In this document: positions 43,374-52,385 of the stretch, piece after piece
Position numbering within the stretch: the first letter of the stretch is position 1
Layout of the letters: each line of letters opens with the position of its first letter
From: Wenjunlia tyrosinilytica
GTDB lineage: Bacteria > Actinomycetota > Actinomycetes > Streptomycetales > Streptomycetaceae
Assembly: GCF_014646055.1 (NCBI RefSeq)
Contig: NZ_BMMS01000006.1
Location: 62,001-126,000 of the forward strand
Length of the DNA: 64,000 bases
Direction of reading: 5' to 3'
Position numbers and translations under genes: made by a program
Notes under the pieces: generated by a model
The model's input: the letters and a program-made list of their open reading frames with translations, nothing else
Databases searched by the model: none
Told to the model about the DNA's origin: nothing

Positions 43374-43409
43374 GGGCCCCGCCCCGGCCGTATGGCCGGG
43401 GCGGGGCCC
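43374..43409. terminator. Perfect 16-bp terminator between convergent genes
   Basis: Arms GGGCCCCGCCCCGGCC (43374-43389) and GGCCGGGGCGGGGCCC (43394-43409) with a GTAT loop fill the whole space between the two convergent stop codons. Confidence 0.92.
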
Positions 43410-45254
43410 CTAAACGCTGTCGTCGCGGTAGAGTTCGGCGCGCTCGATCACTCGTCGCATGACATCCACCACCTGGACAGGGTGTTGCCCGAACCCCGTC
43501 TCGCCAGCCAGAACCAGAGCATCGGCCCCGTCCAACACCGCGTTCGCTATGTCGGACACCTCGGCTCGAGTGGGACGCGCGTTGTGCCGCATGGAGTGGA
43601 GCAGCTGGGTGGCGACCATCGAGAGCCTCCCCCTGCTGGCGCATTCGGCGACGATTCTTTTCTGCACGATGGGCACGTCTTCGAACGGGATCTCCAGCGC
43701 CAGGTCGCCTCGTGCAACCATCAGACCGTCAAACGCGTCCGCCATGGCTGGGATCTCGTTGACGGCGTCCGGATGCTCCTCCTTGCCGATGATCGCCAGA
43801 CCTTTGGCGAGTGCGCGCAGTTCCGCGTGGTCCTCCTTGGAGGCGAACGACAGGGCGACCATGTCGACCCCCAACCTCCGCGCGAAGTGCAGGTCGTCGA
43901 TGTCCCGCTCTACAAGGCCAGCGGAACATCTTGCTACGTTTGGCATGGTCACCCCACGGCCGTCGGTGACCGGCCCGCCGTCGATGACCTCGCACAGCAG
44001 CTCTTCGGGTCCCGCCTCCACGACGACGAGGAGGACGGCTCCGTCGTCGATTAGTACCTTGTTACCGGGCGACACCCCGTCGGAAGGCCATGGGTGAGAG
44101 ACCCAGGTGGAGTGTGAAGTACTGCTCGCAGGCCGAGTGGTCAGGACGACCGTGTCCCCCACCGCCCACTCGGCGCGCCCTCCGGGAAGGGCGCCCAGGC
44201 GGTTTTTCCGACCCTGTAAGTCCGCCAGGAGACGGACTTTGCGACCGTGTTCCGCGGACACCTCCCGGACGATGCGGGCGGTGTTGACGTGCCGTTCCCT
44301 GGTCCCGTTGCACATGCTGAGTCGCACGATGTCCACGCCCGCCAGAATGAGGCCCTCGATGCACGCACGCTTCTCGCTTGCCGAGCCGATCGTCGCGACA
44401 ATCGCCGTGCGCCTCGCCACTGTGCTGTTCATCGCGCCCCTACCGATCCGTCGAGGTTGATGTGGGTCCTCCTTGACGCTGCACCGGTGGTACTCCCGGA
44501 TGAAGTTGTCCGGATCGGCGACCACCACCGGCGTGACTCCGTGCAGGATCCCGGCGCCGGGCATGTTATTGACGAAGATCACCTGGTCGGGACCGGGAGC
44601 GCCCAGGTCGATCCCGCACTCGGCCAGGGCAGCGTCCTGATGGCGGGCGCTGAGGACGGGCTTGCTCCCCGGAGTGGGTTCCGCCGACCACTCGAACACG
44701 TCATCGAATCGCAGCTTGTGTCGGTGCATGTACGAGCGGATGTCCACCAGGTGTAACGCGCCGCCGGTGAACCCGGATACGGGCCCGTACAGGTGCGAGA
44801 AGAGCAGGGCCTCCCGGTCGATGTGGAGCTTCTTGAAGCTCCAGTTACTTCCGTACAGTTCAGGCGGTATGGCCCCGTCCGTGAGGGTTTTGGTCTTGAT
44901 TCGGCAGCAAATTGCCCGATCGACGTCGGAGGATCGAGTCATGAATTCGGCCCAAACTTCGCGAAACAGCGCCTCGTGGAAGGTGTGCGCTTTGCCCAGC
45001 CCTGGCTGCCGGGGGAGATCGATCACCCGGGCGGCGCCTGGGCCTGAGCTCTTTCCATCTCTGATCAGCAACTCCGCTATGGAGTGGATCAGCGTTCGGG
45101 GCATCTTGGCCGACTCGTAGTCGACGCTGTGCTCTGCCAGGCTCACGTCGATGCCGGCGAAGGGCCGGGGGGCGGGGTGCGCTCCCGACGGAGCGGCCAT
45201 CCGGTCGAGAGCGGACCGTCGCTTCATCATCATGTCAACTGCTGGATTCGGCAT
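43410..45254 (-). CDS. Fusion of a 2-oxoglutarate/Fe(II)-oxygenase-like domain and a short pyruvate kinase
   Basis: A 614-residue protein; the ATG at 45254 follows AAAGGATGG. Residues about 85-262 resemble a 2OG-Fe(II) oxygenase with the facial triad His144-x-Asp146 (KKLHIDREAL) and His238 (GILHGVTPV). From Met275 the chain is pyruvate kinase: IVATIGSASE, VDIVRLSMCNGT, DLQGRKNRLG, IIGKEEHPDAV, VARGDLALEIP, VATQLLHSM, PTRAEVSDIANAVLDGADA. The metal and PEP residues (K-x-E, ARGD, T) are kept, but the RLNFSHG loop reads RLSMCNG, and the C-terminal allosteric domain is missing. Met275 could be an internal start. I know of no described fusion of this kind. Confidence 0.82.
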   Translation of the reverse strand: MPNPAVDMMMKRRSALDRMAAPSGAHPAPRPFAGIDVSLAEHSVDYESAKMPRTLIHSIAELLIRDGKSSGPGAARVIDLPRQPGLGKAHTFHEALFREVWAEFMTRSSDVDRAICCRIKTKTLTDGAIPPELYGSNWSFKKLHIDREALLFSHLYGPVSGFTGGALHLVDIRSYMHRHKLRFDDVFEWSAEPTPGSKPVLSARHQDAALAECGIDLGAPGPDQVIFVNNMPGAGILHGVTPVVVADPDNFIREYHRCSVKEDPHQPRRIGRGAMNSTVARRTAIVATIGSASEKRACIEGLILAGVDIVRLSMCNGTRERHVNTARIVREVSAEHGRKVRLLADLQGRKNRLGALPGGRAEWAVGDTVVLTTRPASSTSHSTWVSHPWPSDGVSPGNKVLIDDGAVLLVVVEAGPEELLCEVIDGGPVTDGRGVTMPNVARCSAGLVERDIDDLHFARRLGVDMVALSFASKEDHAELRALAKGLAIIGKEEHPDAVNEIPAMADAFDGLMVARGDLALEIPFEDVPIVQKRIVAECASRGRLSMVATQLLHSMRHNARPTRAEVSDIANAVLDGADALVLAGETGFGQHPVQVVDVMRRVIERAELYRDDSV

Positions 45255-45327
45255 TCCACCATCCTTTTACGAGACATTCGGACTGCCGGCTGTCCGTTCA
45301 ACTACTCAAACGCTCCGCAAGACAGGA

Positions 45328-46107
45328 TCAGCCGATCGACGGCACTTCCGCACCACCGGTTGCTGCGCTGTCAAGAACGCTGAGCATCCACTCAGAAAGG
45401 CTGCAATCCGCCCGTTGTGCGGCTCCCTCCCAAAGTTTTCGCCGGTGCTGGGCGATCTCGAGCCGGATGGAGGCAGGCTCTCCCAGGGAGGTCGAATCGG
45501 GATCACCGGGCAAGCCCTTCAGCCTGCGGCGCAGTTCATTTCTCGACCAGCAAAACTCCGCGGCCTGGCTCAGCCACATGTCCTGCTCGGCTTCCGGGAG
45601 ACGCGCGACTTCGGCATGGTGCTGCACACTCAGGCTGTCTCGCCGGCGAGACACGGGGAACTTCCTGGCCAGCCACGCATAGTTGCGCAGCGTCTGGTAA
45701 TCGAGTGAGGTTTCCGCTATCGCCCTTCGATAGCGTTCCCGGAACCTGTTCTGGCCGTACACCAGGCAATCGCCCAGCCACCAAGCGGACGAGACCGCGA
45801 TGGCGGCCAGCCTGTCACCGACCGACTTCCACTCACTAATGGACAGCCGGTCAGGCAATGACAACGATGTCCGTCTCGTCAGTACCTGGTGTCCTAAGTC
45901 GGATTTGCGCGTTCCAACCGCTCGATCACGACTCTCACTCCGCACGCAGCGAGCCCCCTTGGAGATCAACGATGTTGTCAGCATCCTGAGTCGCGCTGTT
46001 GAGTCGCGCAAGACGGAATCATCGTCCACGGGCCCGTCATCTGCTGTATAGCCGCAGGGCGTCGGCGTGACGAACTCCGGCTCGGAGATCGTACTTGCCG
46101 TAACCAA
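45328..46107 (-). CDS. LmbU-family transcriptional regulator
   Basis: The C-terminal 180 residues match the LmbU/NovE family of antibiotic-cluster activators: LTRRTSLSLPDRLSISEWKSVG-type segment, SSAWWLGDCLVYGQNRF, SLDYQTLRNYAWLARKFPVS, QHHAEVARLPEAEQDMWL, WSRNELRRRL. In lincomycin and aminocoumarin producers these proteins activate biosynthesis genes. The furthest start is TTG at 46107, giving 259 residues; ATG at 45984 is another choice, and neither has a strong ribosome site. It lies 73 bp upstream of the oxygenase-pyruvate kinase gene, same strand, and divergent from the exporters, which suggests it controls both. Confidence 0.88.
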   Translation of the reverse strand: MVTASTISEPEFVTPTPCGYTADDGPVDDDSVLRDSTARLRMLTTSLISKGARCVRSESRDRAVGTRKSDLGHQVLTRRTSLSLPDRLSISEWKSVGDRLAAIAVSSAWWLGDCLVYGQNRFRERYRRAIAETSLDYQTLRNYAWLARKFPVSRRRDSLSVQHHAEVARLPEAEQDMWLSQAAEFCWSRNELRRRLKGLPGDPDSTSLGEPASIRLEIAQHRRKLWEGAAQRADCSLSEWMLSVLDSAATGGAEVPSIG

Positions 46108-46208
46108 CTTGGCCGTTTCCTAGCGGTTGGCCGGTTCCCGGCTAGGGTCGGAAACGCGCTGGTGCGGACGGCGCGCTTCCTGAAGCGCCAACGGTTCAAG
46201 GAGGGCCG

Positions 46209-46295
46209 ATGTCACTGTATGGTCGGTCGCTGTGTTGGTCTCACTGCTGCGTTCGCACCTGGCCCCATACAGGCGATCCATCGCGTTGCTGGTAG
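46209..46295 (+). CDS. 28-residue leader ORF overlapping the ABC exporter start
   Basis: The best ribosome site here, AAGGAGGG (46197-46204), is placed for the ATG at 46209. That ATG opens a 28-codon frame (MSLYGRSLCWSHCC at its start, four Cys and three Trp in all) ending at TAG 46293-46295. It overlaps the first 21 codons of the exporter, whose GTG at 46232 has only a weak site. It may couple translation or be a small peptide; no homology known to me. Confidence 0.4.
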   Translation: MSLYGRSLCWSHCCVRTWPHTGDPSRCW

Positions 46296-47968
46296 CACTG
46301 CAATTAGTGCAAGCTACGACGGCGCTCTCCCTGCCGACTCTGAGCGCCGACATCATCAACAAAGGGGTCGTGAGAGGCGATACCCATCACATCATGTACA
46401 CCGGTGCCGCAATGGGACTTCTGGCGGTGCTCGAACTCTTCTCTGTGATCGGCACGGTTTTTCTTGGGGTTCGTACGGCCGCAGCGGTCGGCAAGGATAT
46501 CCGAGCCTCGGTGTTCCAGCGAGTGCAGAGCTTCTCTGCGCGTGAGGTCTCAAAGTTCGGTGCACCTTCGCTGATCACCCGAACGATCAACGACGTCCTG
46601 CAGGTGCAGATGTTCCTGATGATGACCTTCACCTCGATAGTGACGGCACCGGTGATGCTTGTCGGCGCCATAGCCATGGCGTGCAGCCAGGACATCCCTC
46701 TCGCTGTGTTGCTACTGACGATCGTGCCGGTTTTGACCCTTCAGGCGAGCTCGATCTTCCGCCGATCGCGTCCACTGTTCCGCGTGATCCAGCGTCGCAT
46801 CGACATATTGAATCAGGTACTGCGAGAACAGCTGGATGGCGTTCGAGTCATTCGCGCCTTCGTGCGGGACGAGCATGAGCAGCGGCGTTTCGAACGCGCC
46901 AACGATGCACTGACTGACGTCTCACTGCGGGCCGGCCGACTGACTACATTGCTGTATCCGTTGATGTTCACCACGATCAATGCGTTCAGCGTACTGGTGG
47001 CATGGTATGCGGCACGCAGGATTGACAGCGCGGGCACCGAGATCGGAGTCCTGACCGCCTTCTTGGGCTACCTCATGCTCATCCTGACATCCGTCGCGAC
47101 CGCGACGTCCGTGTTCATGATGGTCCCCCGCGCATCAGTGAGCGCCGAACGCATCCAGGAAGTCTTGCACACCGAATCCAGCGTCGTGCCGCCGCTGCAT
47201 CCCGCACGGCGGCGGCAGCGTCGCGGCGTCGTGGAGATGCGCGGGGCCAGTTTCAGATTTCCGGGAGCCGAGGCAGCGGTGCTGCGTGACATCGGTATGG
47301 TGGCCCGTCCCGGTGAGACCACGGCGGTCATCGGATCCACCGGGGTTGGCAAGACGACGTTGCTCAGACTGATCTGCCGACTCCTCGACGTCACGAGCGG
47401 GCAGGTGTTGGTGGACGGTGAGGACGTGCGGAACATAGATCAGGCCGCGCTTACGGACCTCATCGGCCTCGTCACTCAGCGGCCGTACTTTTTCTCCGGG
47501 ACCGTGGCGTCAAATCTGCGACACGGTCGGCCCAATGTGACGGACGAGGAGCTGTGGCGGGCACTGGACGTGGCGCAGGCGCGAGGATTCGTGGAACGGC
47601 TGAATGGCAGCCTGCACTCGCCGATTGCGCAGGGCGGCACCAACCTGTCCGGCGGGCAGAGGCAACGGTTGGCTATAGCCCGGGTGCTCGTCCGGCGGCC
47701 CCGCATCTACCTGCTCGACGATTCCTTCTCGGCACTGGACTACACGACCGAGGCCGCGCTGCGCGCGGCGCTGGCACGGGAGACGGCCGATGCCACCCGG
47801 GTGATCGTTGCCCAACGTGTCGGCAGCATCCGGGACGCCGACCGGATCGTGGTGCTGGACAGCGGCATCGTCGTCGGAACCGGCACCCACAACGAACTGA
47901 TGGCAGGCACCCCGACATACCGGGAGCTTGCGCTTTCCCAGCAGCTGTCCCAGGAGGGGGCCAGGTGA
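46232..47968 (+). CDS. Half-size ABC exporter, subunit with degenerate catalytic site
   Basis: A 578-residue TMD-NBD protein: VSLLRSHLAPYRRSIALLVA start, six membrane helices, then Walker A GSTGVGKTT, signature LSGGQRQRLAIAR and Walker B IYLLDDSFSALD. The catalytic glutamate after Walker B is Asp, as in the weak site of heterodimeric exporters. It overlaps the second exporter gene by 4 bp. Together they probably export the product of this island or a toxin. Confidence 0.9.
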   Translation: MLVSLLRSHLAPYRRSIALLVALQLVQATTALSLPTLSADIINKGVVRGDTHHIMYTGAAMGLLAVLELFSVIGTVFLGVRTAAAVGKDIRASVFQRVQSFSAREVSKFGAPSLITRTINDVLQVQMFLMMTFTSIVTAPVMLVGAIAMACSQDIPLAVLLLTIVPVLTLQASSIFRRSRPLFRVIQRRIDILNQVLREQLDGVRVIRAFVRDEHEQRRFERANDALTDVSLRAGRLTTLLYPLMFTTINAFSVLVAWYAARRIDSAGTEIGVLTAFLGYLMLILTSVATATSVFMMVPRASVSAERIQEVLHTESSVVPPLHPARRRQRRGVVEMRGASFRFPGAEAAVLRDIGMVARPGETTAVIGSTGVGKTTLLRLICRLLDVTSGQVLVDGEDVRNIDQAALTDLIGLVTQRPYFFSGTVASNLRHGRPNVTDEELWRALDVAQARGFVERLNGSLHSPIAQGGTNLSGGQRQRLAIARVLVRRPRIYLLDDSFSALDYTTEAALRAALARETADATRVIVAQRVGSIRDADRIVVLDSGIVVGTGTHNELMAGTPTYRELALSQQLSQEGAR

Positions 47969-49929
47969 CCACGCAGCGGTCCGCGTCCCGACAGGCTCCC
48001 GGCCCGATCCCGCCGCCGGGCCCCGCTCGGCTGGGCAGCCCGACTGCCCAGCCGTCGACGAACTTCAAGGTGACAGCTGGACGGCTGCTCGCGCTGATGC
48101 GTTCCCAGCGGTCGCTGCTGCTCTGGATGCTGGCGCTCGGGCTCACCAGCATCGTCTTGAACGTAGTCGGCCCGATGATTCTGGGTCATGCCACCGACCT
48201 GATCTTCTCCGGCTTCATCGGACATCACATGCCTGCCGGGGCCACCCGGGTGGAGGTCATCGATCACTACCGGCAGCAGGGCGACGGGACACTCGCCGAC
48301 ATGCTTCGGTCGACAGACTTCACACCCGGACGCGGTATCGATTTCACGATGGTGCACATCACGCTGATCGCGGCGCTTGCGGCAAGCGTGGGGAACGGAG
48401 CATGCTGGATCATCCAGGGCAGGGTCACCACGAAGATCGTTCAACGGACGGCATTCCAACTCCGCGGCGATATCGAGGCCAAGCTGGCGCGGTTGCCTCT
48501 GTCGTACTTCGACCGGCAGCCGCGTGGCGAGGTACTCAGCCGTGCCACGAATGACATCGACAACATCGTGCAGACCCTTCAGCAGACGGTGAGCTCGGTC
48601 ACCAACTCGCTGCTGCTGATCGTCGGTGTGCTGGCCATGATGTTTTGGATCTCGCCCCTCCTGGCTCTGGTTGCTCTGGTGATCGTTCCGATCTCGGTGT
48701 TCCTCACCTCGGTCCTGCGCAGACGGGCGGCGCCGCAGTTCGCACGGCAGTGGAAGACGACAGGCGAACTCAACGCGCATATCGAGGAGGTATACACCGC
48801 TCATGACCTGGTCAGGGCGCACGGCCTGCAAGCCGACTGCGACACGGCGTTCCGTCGGCTGAACGACTCGCTTTCCCAGTCGGTCTCCAGAGCCCAGTCG
48901 GCCGGCGGGATCGTCCAGCCCGCCTTGACGTTCCTCACCAATGCAAGCTACGTACTGGTGGCTGTCATTGGTGGTCTCCAGGTCGCCATGGGAGGCCTGT
49001 CGGTCGGTGCGGTCCAGGCGTTCATCCAGTACTCGCGCCTGTTCAGTGGGCCACTGACGCAGTTGATGAGCCTGGTGAGCGTGGTCCAGTCGGGCGTGGC
49101 CTCGGCGGAGCGCGTGTTCGAGCTGCTGGACGCCACAGAGCAGAGCGGGGAACCCGAGCTTCTGGTCGGACAGAAGCCACGGCAGGGGTATGTCCGCTTC
49201 GAGGATGTCTTCTTCCGGTACGAGCCGGACAAGCCGCTGATCGAAGGCCTGTCGCTGTCGGTCGAGCCGGGACAGACGGTGGCCATCGTCGGCGCCACAG
49301 GAGCCGGCAAGACCACCCTCGTCAATCTGCTTCTGCGGTTTTACGAAATCGATAGCGGTCGAATCACCGTGGACGGGGTCGATGCCAGCGCCATGTCACG
49401 GGACGATCTCCGCTCTGGCATAGGCATGGTCATGCAGGACGTGTGGCTCTTCAGCGGCACCATTGCCGAGAACATCGCCTTTGGAACGGACGGCGCCACG
49501 CGCGAGGCGATTGAGGAAGCTGCGCGCGCCGCTCTTGCCGACCGCTTCATCCGAACGCTCCCGCAGGGATACGACACGTTGATCGGTGTCGAGGGGACGG
49601 AGCTGAGTATCGGGGAGAAGCAGCTCCTGACCATCGCCCGGGTGTTCCTCGTCGACCCTGTGATCCATGTACTGGACGAGGCGACTAGTTCGGTCGACAC
49701 CCGTACGGAAGTGCTAGTCCAGCGGGCGATGGCGCGGCTGAGCCAAGGGCGCACCAGCTTTGTCATCGCGCACCGACTCTCCACGATTCGGGAGGCGGAC
49801 GTGATCCTCGTACTGGAGGACGGCACCATCGTCGAGCAGGGCAAGCATGCTCAGTTGCTCGCTACAGGAGGCACCTACGCGCGACTGCACGCAGCCCAGT
49901 TCATGCATTCGGCCGAGAATGCCGAATGA
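47965..49929 (+). CDS. Half-size ABC exporter, catalytically competent subunit
   Basis: A 654-residue TMD-NBD protein starting at GTG inside the GTGA overlap. A Pro-rich tail precedes six membrane helices with a longer first external loop (about residues 85-130). The ATPase has Walker A GATGAGKTT, signature ELSIGEKQLLTIAR, Walker B IHVLDEATSSVD and H-loop AHRLSTIREAD. It is the consensus half of the heterodimer formed with the preceding gene. Confidence 0.9.
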   Translation: MTTQRSASRQAPGPIPPPGPARLGSPTAQPSTNFKVTAGRLLALMRSQRSLLLWMLALGLTSIVLNVVGPMILGHATDLIFSGFIGHHMPAGATRVEVIDHYRQQGDGTLADMLRSTDFTPGRGIDFTMVHITLIAALAASVGNGACWIIQGRVTTKIVQRTAFQLRGDIEAKLARLPLSYFDRQPRGEVLSRATNDIDNIVQTLQQTVSSVTNSLLLIVGVLAMMFWISPLLALVALVIVPISVFLTSVLRRRAAPQFARQWKTTGELNAHIEEVYTAHDLVRAHGLQADCDTAFRRLNDSLSQSVSRAQSAGGIVQPALTFLTNASYVLVAVIGGLQVAMGGLSVGAVQAFIQYSRLFSGPLTQLMSLVSVVQSGVASAERVFELLDATEQSGEPELLVGQKPRQGYVRFEDVFFRYEPDKPLIEGLSLSVEPGQTVAIVGATGAGKTTLVNLLLRFYEIDSGRITVDGVDASAMSRDDLRSGIGMVMQDVWLFSGTIAENIAFGTDGATREAIEEAARAALADRFIRTLPQGYDTLIGVEGTELSIGEKQLLTIARVFLVDPVIHVLDEATSSVDTRTEVLVQRAMARLSQGRTSFVIAHRLSTIREADVILVLEDGTIVEQGKHAQLLATGGTYARLHAAQFMHSAENAE

Positions 49930-50007
49930 ATCGGCTCAGTGAGTTGCCGACAGTCGGACGCTGTCACCATCTCACATTCTTGTCATCTCAGTACCGGAAG
50001 GCACCTC

Positions 50008-51020
50008 ATGGGCATCAGTGATCCAGCTCGCGATGCGTCGGCTCTCGGATGGCGCTACTGCGATGAGCCGTTCTCTCCCCACCCACTGCATCTCGACGCC
50101 AGCAATGACTGGCTCGACGCAAACTGCTACACGGACTTGTGGATCGAACTGCTGCACGGACTGGGCCTTGATCCGACGCCCATGTTGTCGTTCACCCTGG
50201 GAATCGATTTCGAGGGGGACCAATGGACGTTCTTCAAGCCCCCGGCTCAGGACCTCTGGTCGTTGTACGGTATCGACCTCATCGAGCTGATGGTCTATGA
50301 GCCACTGGACCGGCACGCGGCAACACAGCTTGCGATGGGCAGGATACCGATCATGGAGGTCGACGCGTACTTTCTGCCGGACGTCCCGAGGACGTACCAC
50401 TGCGAGCACGCCAAGACGACGATCGCCGTCGTAGCTGTCGACCCGTCGACCGGTGTCGCCCGTTACCTGCACAACGCCGGATGCTTCCAGTTGCAACGCG
50501 ACGACTACGCCGGAGCCTTCCGAGTCGGCGCACACGCAGTCGACAGCACCCAGCTCGCTCCGTATGTCGAAGCGGCGAAGGTGACTGGCGCACCCGCACG
50601 CAGGCGCGCCCGGGCCGACCTCGTTGCGATCGCCATGGACAACGCGGCCCGCCACGTGGCGCGCCGTGGTGGTGGGGACGCTATGGAGACCTTCCTGGAC
50701 CGTTTTTTCTCCGACGTCACACGGATGACGGAGGAGGACCCGGGGGGGGCGACGGCTATGCGTTCGCAACTCTGCGGCAGCTCGGAGCCGCCTCGGCCAT
50801 GGCGGCCCGCTTCGCCCGCTGGCTGGCCCACGCCGGAGCTGTGGACAGATTCGACGAGGCAGCGGACTCGCTGGACGCCGTGTCCCAGTCCGCCAAACGG
50901 CTGATCCTTAAGGCCGCCCGCGCCGTGGCGACCGGACGCCCGCTGACCGCCGACGCCACCTTTGCGGGAATGTCGGCCGCCTGGCACCGCGCGGGCAGGC
51001 AGCTAGCCCAGGCGCTATGA
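50008..51020 (+). pseudogene. DUF1839-family protein, interrupted by a frameshift in a G8 run
   Basis: The N-terminal 245 residues match DUF1839: HPLHLDASNDWLDANCYTDL, ELLHGLGLDPTPMLSFTLGI, DFEGDQWTFFKPPAQDLWSLY, VDAYFLPDV, TTIAVVAVD, LHNAGCFQL. After EEDPGG the frame becomes nonsense, while the next frame continues the family sequence (GYAFATLRQLGAASAMAARFARWL) to a stop at 51020. The switch lies at eight G residues, 50742-50749; one more G would restore a protein of about 338 residues. It may be a real mutation, a phase-variable tract or a sequencing error. DUF1839 proteins occur near amino-acid:carrier-protein ligases, but none is seen here. Confidence 0.75.
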
Positions 51021-51063
51021 GTGCTTTCTGCTGATGCCGCACAATCATGATTGGAGCCCAGCG

Positions 51064-51801
51064 ATGGAGATCGTCTACTCATGCCAGCCGATGTCCGGAG
51101 CCGTCAACGAGGACTTTGTGCTCGGCACCGAAGACTTCGTCATTGTCATGGACGGCTGCACTTCGCTGACGGAGTCGACCGGCTGCATCCATGATGTGCC
51201 CTGGCTTGTTCGCCGCCTCGGCGGCCATCTGTTCAGAGCTTTGACAGCCGAAGAGGGCGTACCACTGAGGAACGCGCTGGCCGACGCCATCAACTCTGTA
51301 TGCGCCGACCATGCCAGCACCTGCGATCTGAGCAATCCCGATAGCCCGTCGACTACCGTGGCCATCGTTCGCCGAGCTGGCGGCTGGCTGGACTGCCTGG
51401 TGCTGGCAGACTCGCCGGTCGTTGTGGAGATGCGTGACGGATCGGTGGCAACAGTCCGTGACACCCAGAATGCGCCCCTGCCGGGCAACAACCGCGACCT
51501 GCGCAATACCGACGCGGGGTTCTGGGTCGCGAGCACCAAGCCCGAGGCTGCCGCCAAGTGCGTCACCGACCGCTGGCCTCTTGACCGGCTCCGCCGGGTC
51601 GCCGTCCTCACCGATGGCGTGACTCGTCTGGTCGAACGCTATGGGTGGACCTACGAGAAGCTCATGCACGAACTCGATCAGTCTGGGCCGGCCGCCCTCA
51701 TCAGGACCGTCCGCGAGGCGGAACTCGCGACCGAACGCGGCCGGTTCCGGGGCAAGCACCACGATGACGCGACCGCGGTGCTGTGTGCGTTTCAAAGCTG
51801 A
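51064..51801 (+). CDS. PP2C-like protein phosphatase
   Basis: A 245-residue protein; the ATG at 51064 follows GGAG. The PP2C metal motifs are recognisable: NEDFVLGTEDFVIVMDGCTS (motif with Asp), VAVLTDGVTRLVE, and HHDDATAVLCAF near the C-terminus. It is a stand-alone phosphatase without sensor domains, last gene of the exporter strand. In this locus it might act on a regulator or on a small phosphorylated intermediate. I have no direct evidence for the substrate. Confidence 0.82.
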   Translation: MEIVYSCQPMSGAVNEDFVLGTEDFVIVMDGCTSLTESTGCIHDVPWLVRRLGGHLFRALTAEEGVPLRNALADAINSVCADHASTCDLSNPDSPSTTVAIVRRAGGWLDCLVLADSPVVVEMRDGSVATVRDTQNAPLPGNNRDLRNTDAGFWVASTKPEAAAKCVTDRWPLDRLRRVAVLTDGVTRLVERYGWTYEKLMHELDQSGPAALIRTVREAELATERGRFRGKHHDDATAVLCAFQS

Positions 51802-51838
51802 CGATGAGGCGGTCCGCTGCTGTATACCCCCGATTTCG

Positions 51839-51942
51839 GTGTGCGTGTTCTCCGCGCCCGACGAAGGAAGCACCGAATATTACCTCCAGACCGCAAGGGA
51901 GGTCGGTGAACTGCTGGCCTCCCGCCGGTGCAGACTGATCCG
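51839..51942 (+). pseudogene. 5' fragment of a LOG-family (lysine decarboxylase-like) gene
   Basis: From GTG at 51839 the frame reads VCVFSAPDEGSTEYYLQTAR and EVGELLASRRCRLI, the start of LOG-family phosphoribohydrolases. Where YGGG should follow (about 51943) the sequence changes to the integrase end in another frame. Only about 35 codons remain. Confidence 0.6.
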
Positions 51943-52202
51943 CCTTCCGTTTCTACGACCTACGGCATACCGGAAACACTCTGGCGGCCGACACTGGGGC
52001 GAAGATGAAGGACCTCATGGTCCGGGCCGGCCAGTCCTCGCAGAAGGCTCAGCTGATCTACCAGCACACCACGCTGGAGCACCAACACCGGATCGCCGAG
52101 GACATCGACGCCGAGGTCCGTGGCCGCCGCAGCAAGACCGCCCAGGGCACGGAACCCGAACCCCCGGCGGCCCCGGAGGTGGAAAACAGGCGCGAGGCCT
52201 GA
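51939..52202 (+). pseudogene. 3' remnant of a tyrosine site-specific integrase
   Basis: The frame is entered from a stop codon at 51936 and encodes the C-terminal catalytic part of an actinomycete ICE/phage integrase: FRFYDLRHTGNTLAADTGAK (arginine and histidine of the active site) and QKAQLIYQHTTLEHQ with the nucleophile tyrosine, then a charged tail ending at 52202. The N-terminal arm-binding and core-binding domains are absent, so it cannot integrate or excise DNA. Confidence 0.85.
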
Positions 52203-52385
52203 TCGCTGGGGCCTGCGTGTCGGCCCGGGCCGGGATCTCTCGGCCCGGGCCGACATGTGGTTGGACACTCAGGGATGCGGGCCGTTTTTCCTGGGCGCCG
52301 ATGACGTTCGTTCCCGCCGCCGAGGCTTGGCATCAGGGCGCCGGTCGGGGAGCCCGTAACGGCGTCATTCGGACCCTGTGAGCCT

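Noticed and set aside
44430-45254. Treating the oxygenase-like and pyruvate-kinase parts as two genes
   Set aside because: The frame is continuous with no stop and Met275 has only a weak GGGG site, so one fused protein is the simpler reading; an internal start remains possible.
50008-50904. Accepting the uninterrupted frame as a complete DUF1839 protein
   Set aside because: After the G8 run it becomes Pro/Trp/Ser-rich nonsense, while family sequence continues in the next frame.
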